Part shown: piece after piece, positions 8,677-17,073 of the stretch
Position numbering within the stretch: position 1 is the first letter of the stretch
Layout of the letters: each line of letters opens with the position of its first letter
Assembly (NCBI GenBank): GCA_945898205.1
Contig: CAMDHO010000008.1
Location: forward strand, 1 to 60,177
Length of the DNA stretch: 60,177 bases
Direction: 5' to 3'
From: Chlamydia trachomatis
GTDB lineage: Bacteria > Chlamydiota > Chlamydiia > Chlamydiales > Rhabdochlamydiaceae
The notes under the pieces: generated by a model
Databases searched by the model: none
Told to the model about the DNA's origin: nothing
Seen by the model: the letters and a program-made list of their open reading frames with translations, nothing else
Made by a program: the position numbers and the translations under genes

Positions 8677-10025
8677 TAAAAGGCCAACCTATCTAAAAGA
8701 TGAGGCCCTACCTGCGTAATATCACCAGCTCCCATTGTAACTACAACATCCCCAGCTTTTATAACCTCAAGAAGTTTTTCCACAAGATCGTTCCTACTAG
8801 CATAATAAAAAGAGCCCTTCTGCTCTAAAAAAGTATTGCAGAGCGACTGAGAATCTATAGATTCAATAGGAAGTTCTCCTGCGCTATATACATCTGTAAT
8901 AACAACCACATCTGCTTTTTGCAAAGCGGCTGCAAAATCAAAAAAACAATCTCTAGTTCTTGTAAAGCGATGCGGTTGAAAAGCAACAATAACTCGCCTT
9001 CCTTCAGAAGCTATTTTAATAGATTGCAATGTTGCAGAAATCTCTGTTGGGTGATGCCCATAATCATCATAAACGGCAATATTTTCTACTTCTCCTTTTT
9101 TCTCGACCCTTCTTTTGACTCCTAAAAAGCATTTAAAGGCCTCTCTTATGTCAGATTCATTTAGCCCCATTTGCAAACAAAGACCAAAAACAGCCGTAGC
9201 ATTGAGAACGCTATGAGCCCCAATTAAAGGAAGTTCGATATCCGAATATATCAAACCATTCCATTTCAGAGTAAACACAGTTTTCCATCCTAAATAGGAT
9301 ACTTTTTCTATTTTAAGATCTGCCAAGCAAGAAAACCCATAGCCGGTTCCCTCCAAAGACAAAGAGGAAAGTCTTTTATCATCAGCGCACCAAAAGACCA
9401 TTTTTTTGTTTTGAACTTTTTGATAAAAACCAAAAAACCCCTGCAAAAGGTTTTCTTCCGTGTGCCAATAGTTTAAATGATCGATCCCAATATTTGTTAA
9501 AATAGCGCCATATGCTTCATAAACAAGAAAAGAACGGTCACTTTCATCAGCTTCTGCTAGAAACCACTTCCCCTTACCACTCCCCCCATTAGTTTGCAAA
9601 TTCTGAACTATGCCTCCTATAGAGTAAGATGGATCCTCCTTAAGAAATATAAGAGTATGCGCTAACAAAGAAGAGGTTGTAGTCTTTCCATGAGTTCCCG
9701 TAACAAGTAAAGGAAAAGACCCCTCCATTAACTTTTTTAAAAAAACCGATCTATGCAAAAGAGGATAATTTCGTTTTTTAGCCTCTTGCATTTCTGGATT
9801 ATCCATAGAAATATCTGTGCTGTACACTACTTGACAATTTTCTGGTAAGTTGCTCTTATCATGTCCAATAAAAACTTGAGCTCCTTCTTCAAGAAGAGCT
9901 TCGATTAGTGTGGAATTACGTATATCGCTACCCGAAACTAGATAGCCTTTTTGAAGAGCAATACGAGCAAGGCCGCTCATGCCGACACCCCCGATTCCAA
10001 TAAAGTGATAACTAGTAGCTGTCAT
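8676..10025 (-). CDS. murC: UDP-N-acetylmuramate--L-alanine ligase
   Basis: MurC adds L-alanine to UDP-MurNAc using ATP, in the cytoplasm. The 449 residues show the N-terminal nucleotide-binding FIGIGGVGMSGLA, the P-loop VTGTHGKTTTSSLL near residue 108, LAEADESDRSF, and YDDYGHHPTEI late in the central domain. In Chlamydiaceae MurC is fused to D-Ala-D-Ala ligase in a protein of about 800 residues. Here it ends at the normal MurC length, and no ddl follows in the window. The start overlaps the end of murG (ATGA), so the two are translationally coupled. Confidence 0.95.
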   Translation of the reverse strand: MTATSYHFIGIGGVGMSGLARIALQKGYLVSGSDIRNSTLIEALLEEGAQVFIGHDKSNLPENCQVVYSTDISMDNPEMQEAKKRNYPLLHRSVFLKKLMEGSFPLLVTGTHGKTTTSSLLAHTLIFLKEDPSYSIGGIVQNLQTNGGSGKGKWFLAEADESDRSFLVYEAYGAILTNIGIDHLNYWHTEENLLQGFFGFYQKVQNKKMVFWCADDKRLSSLSLEGTGYGFSCLADLKIEKVSYLGWKTVFTLKWNGLIYSDIELPLIGAHSVLNATAVFGLCLQMGLNESDIREAFKCFLGVKRRVEKKGEVENIAVYDDYGHHPTEISATLQSIKIASEGRRVIVAFQPHRFTRTRDCFFDFAAALQKADVVVITDVYSAGELPIESIDSQSLCNTFLEQKGSFYYASRNDLVEKLLEVIKAGDVVVTMGAGDITQVGPHLLDRLAF

Positions 10026-11125
10026 CTATCATTCTCCTTCAAGACTTCTTCAATATGATCAATCAACTCTTTTTTCTGTTTTTGTATTTTAAATAGCTGA
10101 ATAGCAGTTTTCATTCTCTCTGGATTACATTCTTTTAAAAGAAAAAGCAACTTTTCAGAAGTAAGATTTTTCTCCTCTAAGCAATAAGATCCTTTTATTT
10201 TATCACTTAAAAATAATGCATTTTTCAACTGATGCTGGTCTGCAGATATTGGATAAGGAATTAAAATAGATGGCACTTCAAACTCTATCATTTCTGCTAT
10301 TGTAGCAGCTCCAGCTCTACAAATTACCAAGTCAGCAGAAGCCCAAGCTAACTGCATATTCTTTTCAAATGCCTTAACAGAAGCCTGCATTTTACTTTCT
10401 TGGTATATGATTTTAATAGTTTCTGAAGAGATCTCACATCCTGTCATATGGATGACTTGTATGGGTTTATTTTCCTGATGCAACAGCCTTAATGATTGCG
10501 CTACAATTGGATTGATGAACGCAGCTCCTTGGGACCCGCCAAAAACAAGAACAGTAAAAACATCAGCTTCTAGAGAAAAATAATCCAAAGCTTCTTTCTT
10601 AACGATCTCTTGAAAGTCCTCCTCGGCCCAAAAAGGCATCACAACCTCATGACAGGTTCCTTTAAGACGTTCTTTAGCTTGAGGGAACTGTATTCCACAA
10701 AAAAGAGAATAACGTGAAAATAACCGATTAACTTTCCCTGGAACTGAGTTGGATTCAAAAAGAACAATAGGGATTTTCCTTAAAAAAGCAGCGACTAGCA
10801 CAGGAAATGAGTGAAAACTCCCAAACCCAATAACAACTGTTGGTTGAAACTCTTTTATTTCTAAAAAAGCCTGCCAAATACCTCTTGCAAGAGACACTAT
10901 TGAAAGAATTTTTTTAAAAATACCCTTACGAAAAGGCGTTGCCGAATCTATTGAATGACTTGCAAAAAGATCTCTACGAAAATACTTATTCCTATCAAGT
11001 CCCTTTCCCATAAACAGAACATTATACTCTTTTTTTTGCAGCTGTTTTGCTAAGGCTTGAGCAGGAAAGACATGCCCTCCTGTTCCTCCCGAGGCAATCA
11101 AAATGTTTTTAGATCGGTTTGGCAA
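10022..11125 (-). CDS. murG: lipid II synthase MurG (GlcNAc transferase)
   Basis: MurG transfers GlcNAc from UDP-GlcNAc to lipid I at the inner face of the membrane, giving lipid II. The 367 residues start with the glycine-rich IASGGTGGHVFPA. GFGSFHSFPV follows, then the C-terminal UDP-GlcNAc site with VFGGSQGAAFIN and CRAGAATIAEM, and PYPISADQHQLKNA. It overlaps ftsW by 17 bp and murC by 4 bp, so the three genes form one transcription and translation unit. Confidence 0.95.
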   Translation of the reverse strand: MPNRSKNILIASGGTGGHVFPAQALAKQLQKKEYNVLFMGKGLDRNKYFRRDLFASHSIDSATPFRKGIFKKILSIVSLARGIWQAFLEIKEFQPTVVIGFGSFHSFPVLVAAFLRKIPIVLFESNSVPGKVNRLFSRYSLFCGIQFPQAKERLKGTCHEVVMPFWAEEDFQEIVKKEALDYFSLEADVFTVLVFGGSQGAAFINPIVAQSLRLLHQENKPIQVIHMTGCEISSETIKIIYQESKMQASVKAFEKNMQLAWASADLVICRAGAATIAEMIEFEVPSILIPYPISADQHQLKNALFLSDKIKGSYCLEEKNLTSEKLLFLLKECNPERMKTAIQLFKIQKQKKELIDHIEEVLKENDR

Positions 11126-12215
11126 GGGGCCCCCTACTTTCTTTATGGATATTTAAAATTAAGGATATCACAATGAAATGAGACAACAAACAAGAGCCCC
11201 CCTGACTGAAAAATGGCAAATTAATCCCCTTACTAGGCAAGAGTCCAGAGACCACTCCTAAGTTAAGGAAAGCTTGAAAACAGATCAAAAAAATAAATAA
11301 AGAAATCAAATAAAACGCAGCTAAGTTATTAGATTCCATTGCCATGGTATATCCTAAAAAACCTATAAAAAGGTATATGGAAATCATTATACTTATTCCT
11401 AAAAAACCAAATTCTTCTGCAAAAATGGCCGCAATATAATCACTTCTAGCTTCCGGCAAATAATTCATTTTCTGCAAGCTCTCTCCTAAACCTTTGCCTA
11501 AAAGACCTCCCGATCCCGCCGCAATTTTAGACTGATGAGGTTGATGTCCTTTTCCAAGCAAGTCCGCCTCAGGATTCATAAAGGCCCGAATCCGGTCAGG
11601 AACATGCTGCATTTGAGAAGCCACTACTCCTCCGATAAGGGTAAACGCAAGAAAGGGTAAAAGCCAATAAACCCATCTAAGTTTTGTCAAAAGAAAAAGA
11701 ACCATCAAAGTACAACCCATAATAAAAACTGTTCCGTTGTCTGGCTCTATTAAAATCAAAGCAATCGGAATACAAAAAAGAGCCATCAGTCGAATAAATG
11801 CCTTAAAACTAAAAGACTCCGGATTCAATGATATTTTATAAATATAATGAATTGGAATTAGATATTTCACAAACTCTGAAGGTTGAAATGAATTGCCAAA
11901 TAGATTAATCCAACGGTGAGCTCCATTGATCTGAAGTCCCACTTTAGGAATAAATACGAGCACTAGTAAAAAGGTGAAAAAGATTAAAAGAGGTCCACTT
12001 AAACGCAACAGAGTTTGGTATCCAATAAGCCAAATGCCATAACCACACAAAAAGCCTACTATGGCATAAAGAAGTTGCCTAATAAATGCATAATGGATAT
12101 CTCGGTCCATAGCTCGATCTAAAATTTCAGCAGACGTTGTATTAAATACCATGAGAAGTCCCATGATAAACAGCACCGATACAGAAAGCAAAAGAGCTAA
12201 TCCCTTTCTATCCAT
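11109..12215 (-). CDS. ftsW: lipid II polymerase / division protein FtsW (SEDS family)
   Basis: FtsW polymerises lipid II at the septum with a partner class B PBP. This SEDS protein has about ten membrane helices. SEDS signatures visible are VFNTTSAEI after helix 1, INGAHRWI followed by FQPSEFVKYLIP, the periplasmic loop HQPHQSKIAAGSGGLLGKGL, and AIFAEEFGFLG. I chose the ATG at 12213-12215 (MDRKGLALLL), which has AGGG upstream and fits family starts. An in-frame GTG at 12246-12248 would add 11 polar residues. It is the first gene of the ftsW-murG-murC-ftsQ unit; its usual upstream partner nlpD is 4 kb away. Confidence 0.93.
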   Translation of the reverse strand: MDRKGLALLLSVSVLFIMGLLMVFNTTSAEILDRAMDRDIHYAFIRQLLYAIVGFLCGYGIWLIGYQTLLRLSGPLLIFFTFLLVLVFIPKVGLQINGAHRWINLFGNSFQPSEFVKYLIPIHYIYKISLNPESFSFKAFIRLMALFCIPIALILIEPDNGTVFIMGCTLMVLFLLTKLRWVYWLLPFLAFTLIGGVVASQMQHVPDRIRAFMNPEADLLGKGHQPHQSKIAAGSGGLLGKGLGESLQKMNYLPEARSDYIAAIFAEEFGFLGISIMISIYLFIGFLGYTMAMESNNLAAFYLISLFIFLICFQAFLNLGVVSGLLPSKGINLPFFSQGGSCLLSHFIVISLILNIHKESRGPLAKPI

Positions 12216-12590
12216 TATAACCCTATCTACCCCAAATCTTTTGCCCACGACATTTATTCTCTAGAAAAAGTCTTAAATCATCTAGAGCATCCCCTATTTG
12301 AAAATAAAAAAAAAGAGATAATTCTAAAGGAAAAAACAAGCCAGCAATTGTGTGTGACCGAAGGTTTCCTATGGAAGTTTGAATTCGAAAAAAACCTTTC
12401 TCGATTTCTTTATTTTTAAATTTGCATCAGCTCCCCTTATATTATGACAAGCAGCTTTAAAAAAGACTTTGCTTCCAATCTTCCCCTATTTAGGTTCTAA
12501 TTCCTGGAACCTAATGAATGCTAAGCTCTCAAACGCTTTCTTATAGTTTTGCAATAGCCAAAATCCCCAAGCTTTAAGCGATAGAGATTG
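12216..12590. other. upstream region of ftsW; possible coding scraps
   Basis: This 375-bp stretch between the monooxygenase and ftsW should hold the ftsW promoter. The minus strand has a stretch reading ACHNIRGADANLKIKKSRK that looks coding-like but has no start, and I cannot place it. A short inverted repeat (aggttc ... gaacct) lies near 12493-12513. No intact gene is visible. Confidence 0.4.
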
Positions 12591-14024
12591 TTAGCTCGTA
12601 AAGACCCGTCCTTTAGGTCCATCACCTTCACGTAGAACAGCTTTAGAATGTACAAGTTTGACAGCCTCAGCTGAATCCTTCACTTTAGAGCCACTCCGTT
12701 CTAACATTTCTTCTTCAAATCCCTTTAGTATAACTTCTCTTAATCCGATTTCTCTCCATTTAGACAAGGGATTACATCCTATTGAAATGTTACGAGCCAG
12801 TTCCAGAGCATCGAATAGAGCCTGATTTGCACCTTGTCCTTTAAACGGACTCATAGGATGAGCTGCATCTCCAATCAAAGTAATCGGTCCAGCTTTTTTC
12901 AATAACTCTGGCTTGAGCAATTCTCGATCGTACACAGGGTAACCTGAAATTTGTGCCGGATGGGTTCCTGATAAAATTTGAGGAATGGGCTTATGCCACT
13001 GCGCTCTACGACAGGCTTCTTCTTTAAGTGACTGAGCTCCTTCTGCACTCAAAGCCTTAGATTCTTCTTCGGGCATAGGAAAACTAAGTTGCCACATTAC
13101 CGAGTCTGACGAGTAAGGCATCACGTAGATTCGCTCATAACCATTGACTGTTTGAAATACGGTGGATAAGTCGAGCAAAGAACTCTCAACATCCTTAAGT
13201 GACTCTAAAGAACATATACCCAAAATCACCATATAACCCAGGTAATGCAAAGGAGTAATATCATCCCCCAGTAAAGACCTGCGAACAACACTACGAAGAC
13301 CATCAGCACCCACCACCAAATCAGCCTTGGCATTCGTCATCTGTCCGTTAACTTGAAAGCTTAGATCAACACTGTTATCTTCACATTGCTTTAAACCAAC
13401 TAAGCGGTGCCCCCACTGGACAGCATCATGCTGGCCTAATTGCTCAAACAACGCTAAGCGCAAGGATTGTCGGGGGATATGCACATTTATACGCTTTGGA
13501 GACTTGTTAACGTTTAAATGTGTCCTCAGCCCCCATTCAATAATTTCTTTTCCTTCTGTAGTATGAACCACATGACGTGAGGATTTACCTCCGTCTTTTA
13601 AAGAAAAAAGACCAAATCCTTTCATTGCTTTACTTGCTTGTTGCAAAGTAAGCCCATATCCCTGCGCTCGCGCATTGAAGTTGTTATCGCGCTCATAAAG
13701 GGTAAATGGAATCCCTCGATGCAAACAAGCTACAGCAAGGGCCACCCCGCCTATACCCGCACCAACAATCGCTACATGTGGATAGTTTTTTAAATCTGTT
13801 AGGGTCTGACTCAAAGCGGAAATCAATCCGGATCCACTGCAATTATCGCATAAATACTGCGTAATCTTGGGGCGAACCAACGTCTTTCCTTCCCCTTGAA
13901 TTTTTTCAAATTCCTCAATTGCTGCTTGATAACGGATTTTCGCTCTCTTGCGGAGTCTCAATTTTTTTTTGCCCTTTCCATAACATTCCGGACAAGGAGC
14001 CCAATAAGTCTCTTTATTTTCCAA
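12591..14024 (-). CDS. FAD-dependent monooxygenase with DnaJ-type zinc-finger extension
   Basis: The 477 residues have two parts. Residues 1-70 carry two CxxCxGxG motifs (CPECYGKG and CDNCSGSG) separated by a basic helix, which looks like half of the DnaJ cysteine-rich domain and should bind one zinc. From residue ~80 comes a PHBH-type aromatic-ring hydroxylase: VAIVGAGIGGVALAVACLHR (FAD dinucleotide site), LVVGADGLRSVVR, and the GD motif LIGDAAHPMSPFKGQGANQA. Such enzymes hydroxylate aromatic substrates with NAD(P)H and O2. The substrate is unknown. With the ABC exporter it separates nlpD from ftsW. Its codon use looks less AT-rich than its neighbours by eye, suggesting acquisition. Confidence 0.85.
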   Translation of the reverse strand: MENKETYWAPCPECYGKGKKKLRLRKRAKIRYQAAIEEFEKIQGEGKTLVRPKITQYLCDNCSGSGLISALSQTLTDLKNYPHVAIVGAGIGGVALAVACLHRGIPFTLYERDNNFNARAQGYGLTLQQASKAMKGFGLFSLKDGGKSSRHVVHTTEGKEIIEWGLRTHLNVNKSPKRINVHIPRQSLRLALFEQLGQHDAVQWGHRLVGLKQCEDNSVDLSFQVNGQMTNAKADLVVGADGLRSVVRRSLLGDDITPLHYLGYMVILGICSLESLKDVESSLLDLSTVFQTVNGYERIYVMPYSSDSVMWQLSFPMPEEESKALSAEGAQSLKEEACRRAQWHKPIPQILSGTHPAQISGYPVYDRELLKPELLKKAGPITLIGDAAHPMSPFKGQGANQALFDALELARNISIGCNPLSKWREIGLREVILKGFEEEMLERSGSKVKDSAEAVKLVHSKAVLREGDGPKGRVFTS

Positions 14025-14245
14025 TTCTTTTAGTCTTTTTTAAATAATTTAATTGCAACGTAACACGAACACCTAAATTAATTCAATATTATTACAGAAA
14101 AACAAATAACACGAAAATTAAAGAAACAGAAAATATTTTAATGAAAAAACTCTATAACGATAAAATTCAATATAATGAAATTTTTAGTTTTTTTGCGCTT
14201 TTGTTTTGCTGAAACAACTTTTGTTTCTTCAACCTGGACAGCTTC

Positions 14246-14368
14246 TCATTCAAGAGGTCTAGGCCCGTTACCCATATTGGCTCTGACGTGACGAATCAGC
14301 GTGGATTTAAAGGTTTCTGCATCTGCAGGAGCCAAATATCCGACTTCCCTTACCTCCTCTTCTATCAC
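14246..14368 (-). CDS. possible small protein, 40 residues, or a broken gene
   Basis: A GTG at 14366-14368 is preceded by AAGGAG at good spacing. It opens a 40-codon frame (IEEEVREVGYLAPADAETF ... RHVRANMGNGPRPLE) ending in TGA. After the stop the same frame continues with plausible coding sequence (EAVQVEETKVVSAKQKRKK), so this may be a longer gene with a nonsense mutation. I do not recognise the family. It lies between the ABC exporter and the monooxygenase in the same direction. Confidence 0.35.
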   Translation of the reverse strand: MIEEEVREVGYLAPADAETFKSTLIRHVRANMGNGPRPLE

Positions 14369-14460
14369 CTTAACAACTCCTTATTAAAAAATAAGGGAAA
14401 ATATTAACATGTAAAAAGCAATAAAAACAATATTAAGACTAATTTTTAATTTACAATTAA

Positions 14461-16218
14461 TTAAACTTCAGGTCTCTCAGGAAGAAAGCCCCCAGCCTGC
14501 ATGTGCCACATGTAGGCGTAGTGACCTTTTTTATCTAAAAGTTCTAGATGGGATCCTTGCTCTATAATTTCCCCTTGATCAAAAACTAACACGCGGTCCA
14601 TTTTTGACAAGGTGGATAAGCGATGAGCCACTACAATTGTCGTCCGATTTTCCATAAGAGCCTCTAGACTGTCTTGAATATACTTTTCTGTGACAGAATC
14701 TAGAGCCGATGTCGCTTCATCGAGAATAAGAATGGGAGATTTTAACAGCACAGCCCTTGCTATAGCTATTCTTTGCTTTTCACCACCCGAGAGTTTCGTC
14801 CCTCTTTCTCCCACTAAAGAAGCATATCCGTTAGAGCATTTTTTAATGAATTCATCACAATGTGCGAGCTTAGAAGCTTTCATTACTTCTTCTTGAGAAG
14901 CATCTACTTTTCCATAGCGAATATTATCTTCTAATGATCGATGAAAAAGAATCGGATCTTGAGGGATGAGCGCAATTTTTTCACGCAGCGATTCTAAGGT
15001 TACATGAGCAATGTCTTGACCATCGATTAAAATCCTTCCACTTTTGATGGCAAAAAACCGAAGAATCAGACTGACAAAAGTCGACTTACCAGCCCCTGAA
15101 TAGCCTACAAGACCTACTTTTTCTCCTGGCCTAATCCTTACATTTTTATTGTGAAAAATCTCTCTTTCTCCATAAGAAAAAGATACATTTTCAAATACAA
15201 CCTCTCCTTTTTGGATTAAAAGATCTACAGATCCAGGTAAATCTAAAATGTCTTGGCGATCTCGCATGATAGAAAGAGCCTGTTTTGCAATGCCAAGAGA
15301 TTGAAAAAATTCAGGAGCTAAAGAGGTAACAACCCAAATTACACCACTGACATTCCATATCGTAAAAAACACCTGAACCACTTCTCCAGTGGAAACCTGT
15401 CCCTCCATCCAATAAAAAAGCACAAATCCCACTAAAAAAAACATTTCTATAATAAAAGCCGCGGATAAAAAGGAAACCATTTTAACAGAATAGACTTGAG
15501 CTAGATAGTTGGCCTTCACCTCTTTCTCTTGATGCTGTGCTACAAAACTTCTTTCAAAACGAAAGCGAAAAAACAGATTTACCGCAAAATTATTAGTCAA
15601 ACTATCAACAATTTTTCCCGCAAGAACGCTTCTAGATTCTCCATGGAGACAAGAATATTCGGCACATTTTAATGTAAACATCCAACAAAGCATAAAATGC
15701 ACTAGAACCCATGCCCCAACAATCCAAGCTAAGAATGAATTCACCTGAGAAAAAATAACAATTGTCATTAAACAAGTAAGAAAAGCTGGAGTATACGCAA
15801 TGAAAATATTTCGCAAAATCACGCTAACTCTTGAAACCATGTCCCCAATTTTATTCGACAAACTCCCCGCAAAATGCTCATTAAAATATTTTGGAGAATG
15901 CCTTTGAACATGGTCAAACATCGCCATGCGGATATCTGCCTCTAGCTTAGGAAAAGCTCTTGCCTCCAAAAAGCCTCTAAAACGACAGCCTCCTTCAATA
16001 AATATCAAAGAAACAGCTCCCCAAACAAGAAGAGGCTTGACTAGCGGCCAAGAAGAAAGTCGATTCAAATCATGGAAAGTCAAAACATCTACGATCTTTT
16101 TAAGAAAAAAAGGCCAAACCAAAACATCAAAAGTCCAGATTAAACCAAGAATTGCGATGACAAAAAACGTCCTGAGTTGAGTCCTTACAAACCTCCAAAT
16201 AAACGACATTAAACTCAT
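14461..16218 (-). CDS. ABC exporter, fused membrane and ATPase domains (MsbA/MDR type)
   Basis: This 585-residue half-transporter would work as a homodimer in the inner membrane. Residues ~1-310 form the six-helix type I exporter domain. The nucleotide-binding domain has Walker A GYSGAGKST (~373), the Q-loop IALIPQDPILF, the signature LSGGEKQRIAIARA, Walker B ILILDEATSALD and the H-loop VVAHRLSTL. Candidate substrates include lipids, peptides or drugs, none decidable from sequence. The gene lies between nlpD and the monooxygenase in the same direction, an insertion relative to the chlamydial mur/fts order. A terminator separates it from nlpD upstream. Confidence 0.9.
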   Translation of the reverse strand: MSLMSFIWRFVRTQLRTFFVIAILGLIWTFDVLVWPFFLKKIVDVLTFHDLNRLSSWPLVKPLLVWGAVSLIFIEGGCRFRGFLEARAFPKLEADIRMAMFDHVQRHSPKYFNEHFAGSLSNKIGDMVSRVSVILRNIFIAYTPAFLTCLMTIVIFSQVNSFLAWIVGAWVLVHFMLCWMFTLKCAEYSCLHGESRSVLAGKIVDSLTNNFAVNLFFRFRFERSFVAQHQEKEVKANYLAQVYSVKMVSFLSAAFIIEMFFLVGFVLFYWMEGQVSTGEVVQVFFTIWNVSGVIWVVTSLAPEFFQSLGIAKQALSIMRDRQDILDLPGSVDLLIQKGEVVFENVSFSYGEREIFHNKNVRIRPGEKVGLVGYSGAGKSTFVSLILRFFAIKSGRILIDGQDIAHVTLESLREKIALIPQDPILFHRSLEDNIRYGKVDASQEEVMKASKLAHCDEFIKKCSNGYASLVGERGTKLSGGEKQRIAIARAVLLKSPILILDEATSALDSVTEKYIQDSLEALMENRTTIVVAHRLSTLSKMDRVLVFDQGEIIEQGSHLELLDKKGHYAYMWHMQAGGFLPERPEV

Positions 16219-16282
16219 AAAAAAAGACTCTTATTTAATGATTTCTTGTAATGATGTTGTCTTTTTAATTCATTAGAATAAA

Positions 16283-16320
16283 AAAAGACAATCGCTTAAA
16301 ATCTTAAGCAATTGTCTTTT
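16283..16320 (-). terminator. terminator after the LysM (nlpD) gene
   Basis: A long stem (AAAAGACAATCGCTTAA / TTAAGCAATTGTCTTTT) with a short AATC loop is flanked by A- and T-runs. It lies 19 bases past the LysM gene stop on the minus strand. It probably ends the murF-mraY-murD-nlpD unit and isolates the ABC exporter downstream. Confidence 0.85.
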
Positions 16321-16338
16321 AAATGAAAAAAGAAAACT

Positions 16339-17073
16339 CTATCGAATTCGAAGCTGATCTCCAGGCTTTAATCTTCTAGCTTTTTCTTCACTAATATTAT
16401 TGAGTTTTAAAAGATCTTCTACCTTCATATGATTTTTTACAGCAATGGTCCAAGGACTATCCCCTGCTTTTACTGTATAAAGTTTAGAAGGAACTGCATC
16501 CATTAAAGTTGCCTGCGGAGACTTTGTAGCGTTTGAAGAAACAGAAACTACTGCTGCAGCTGATGATGCTGCGGCTATCTTAAGAACTTGTCCAATTTTA
16601 AGCTGCGACGAAGAAAGGTTATTAAGTTTCATAATTGCTGCAACGCTTGAATGATGCTGCCTTGCAAGCTTTTCTAACATGTCACCTTTTTTAACTTTCA
16701 CTTCAACAAAAGCTAACGCCGGTTCTTTTTCTATAACAGCCTTCGTCACTATTGGAGCGGGATCTGAAACTGGCAGTGTTAACCCTTGTAAATCCTCTGC
16801 AAAACTAGAAGCTGAAGAATTTGGAACTATCACAATAGGCACTTGCAATGGATCTTGCTGAGTGTACTGTTTAAGAACTTGATCTACCTCATCTCCTATC
16901 ACACTTTTGGGGGTGCTTAAAGCCACCACTTCGTTCGAAATCAAAGAGGAAGACTTTTGTTGTAAAACAACTTGATCTCCTTCATCTTGATTTTTAAGCG
17001 CACTTACAAATAAAACAATTAATAATCCAGCATTAACCAATGCTGCTACAATGATCGTATCCCTACGGCTCAT
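16339..17073 (-). CDS. nlpD: LysM-domain cell-wall protein, NlpD-like
   Basis: This 244-residue protein has an N-terminal membrane anchor (IIVAALVNAGLLIVLFVSAL), a ~90-residue linker and two LysM domains. The first (~121-165) contains VKKGDMLEKLARQHHSS and LNNLSSSQLKIGQVLKI. The second (~197-243) contains YTVKAGDSPWTIAVKNH and LKPGDQLRI. LysM domains bind the glycan backbone of peptidoglycan. There is no peptidase domain. In C. trachomatis the gene in this position, between murD and ftsW, is annotated nlpD. It overlaps the 3' end of murD by 11 bp, so it is coupled to cell-wall synthesis. Confidence 0.85.
   Translation of the reverse strand: MSRRDTIIVAALVNAGLLIVLFVSALKNQDEGDQVVLQQKSSSLISNEVVALSTPKSVIGDEVDQVLKQYTQQDPLQVPIVIVPNSSASSFAEDLQGLTLPVSDPAPIVTKAVIEKEPALAFVEVKVKKGDMLEKLARQHHSSVAAIMKLNNLSSSQLKIGQVLKIAAASSAAAVVSVSSNATKSPQATLMDAVPSKLYTVKAGDSPWTIAVKNHMKVEDLLKLNNISEEKARRLKPGDQLRIR

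Noticed and set aside
12480-12520. Inverted repeat aggttc...gaacct as an operator
   Set aside because: It is only six bases per arm, far from any start codon, and expected by chance in AT-rich DNA.
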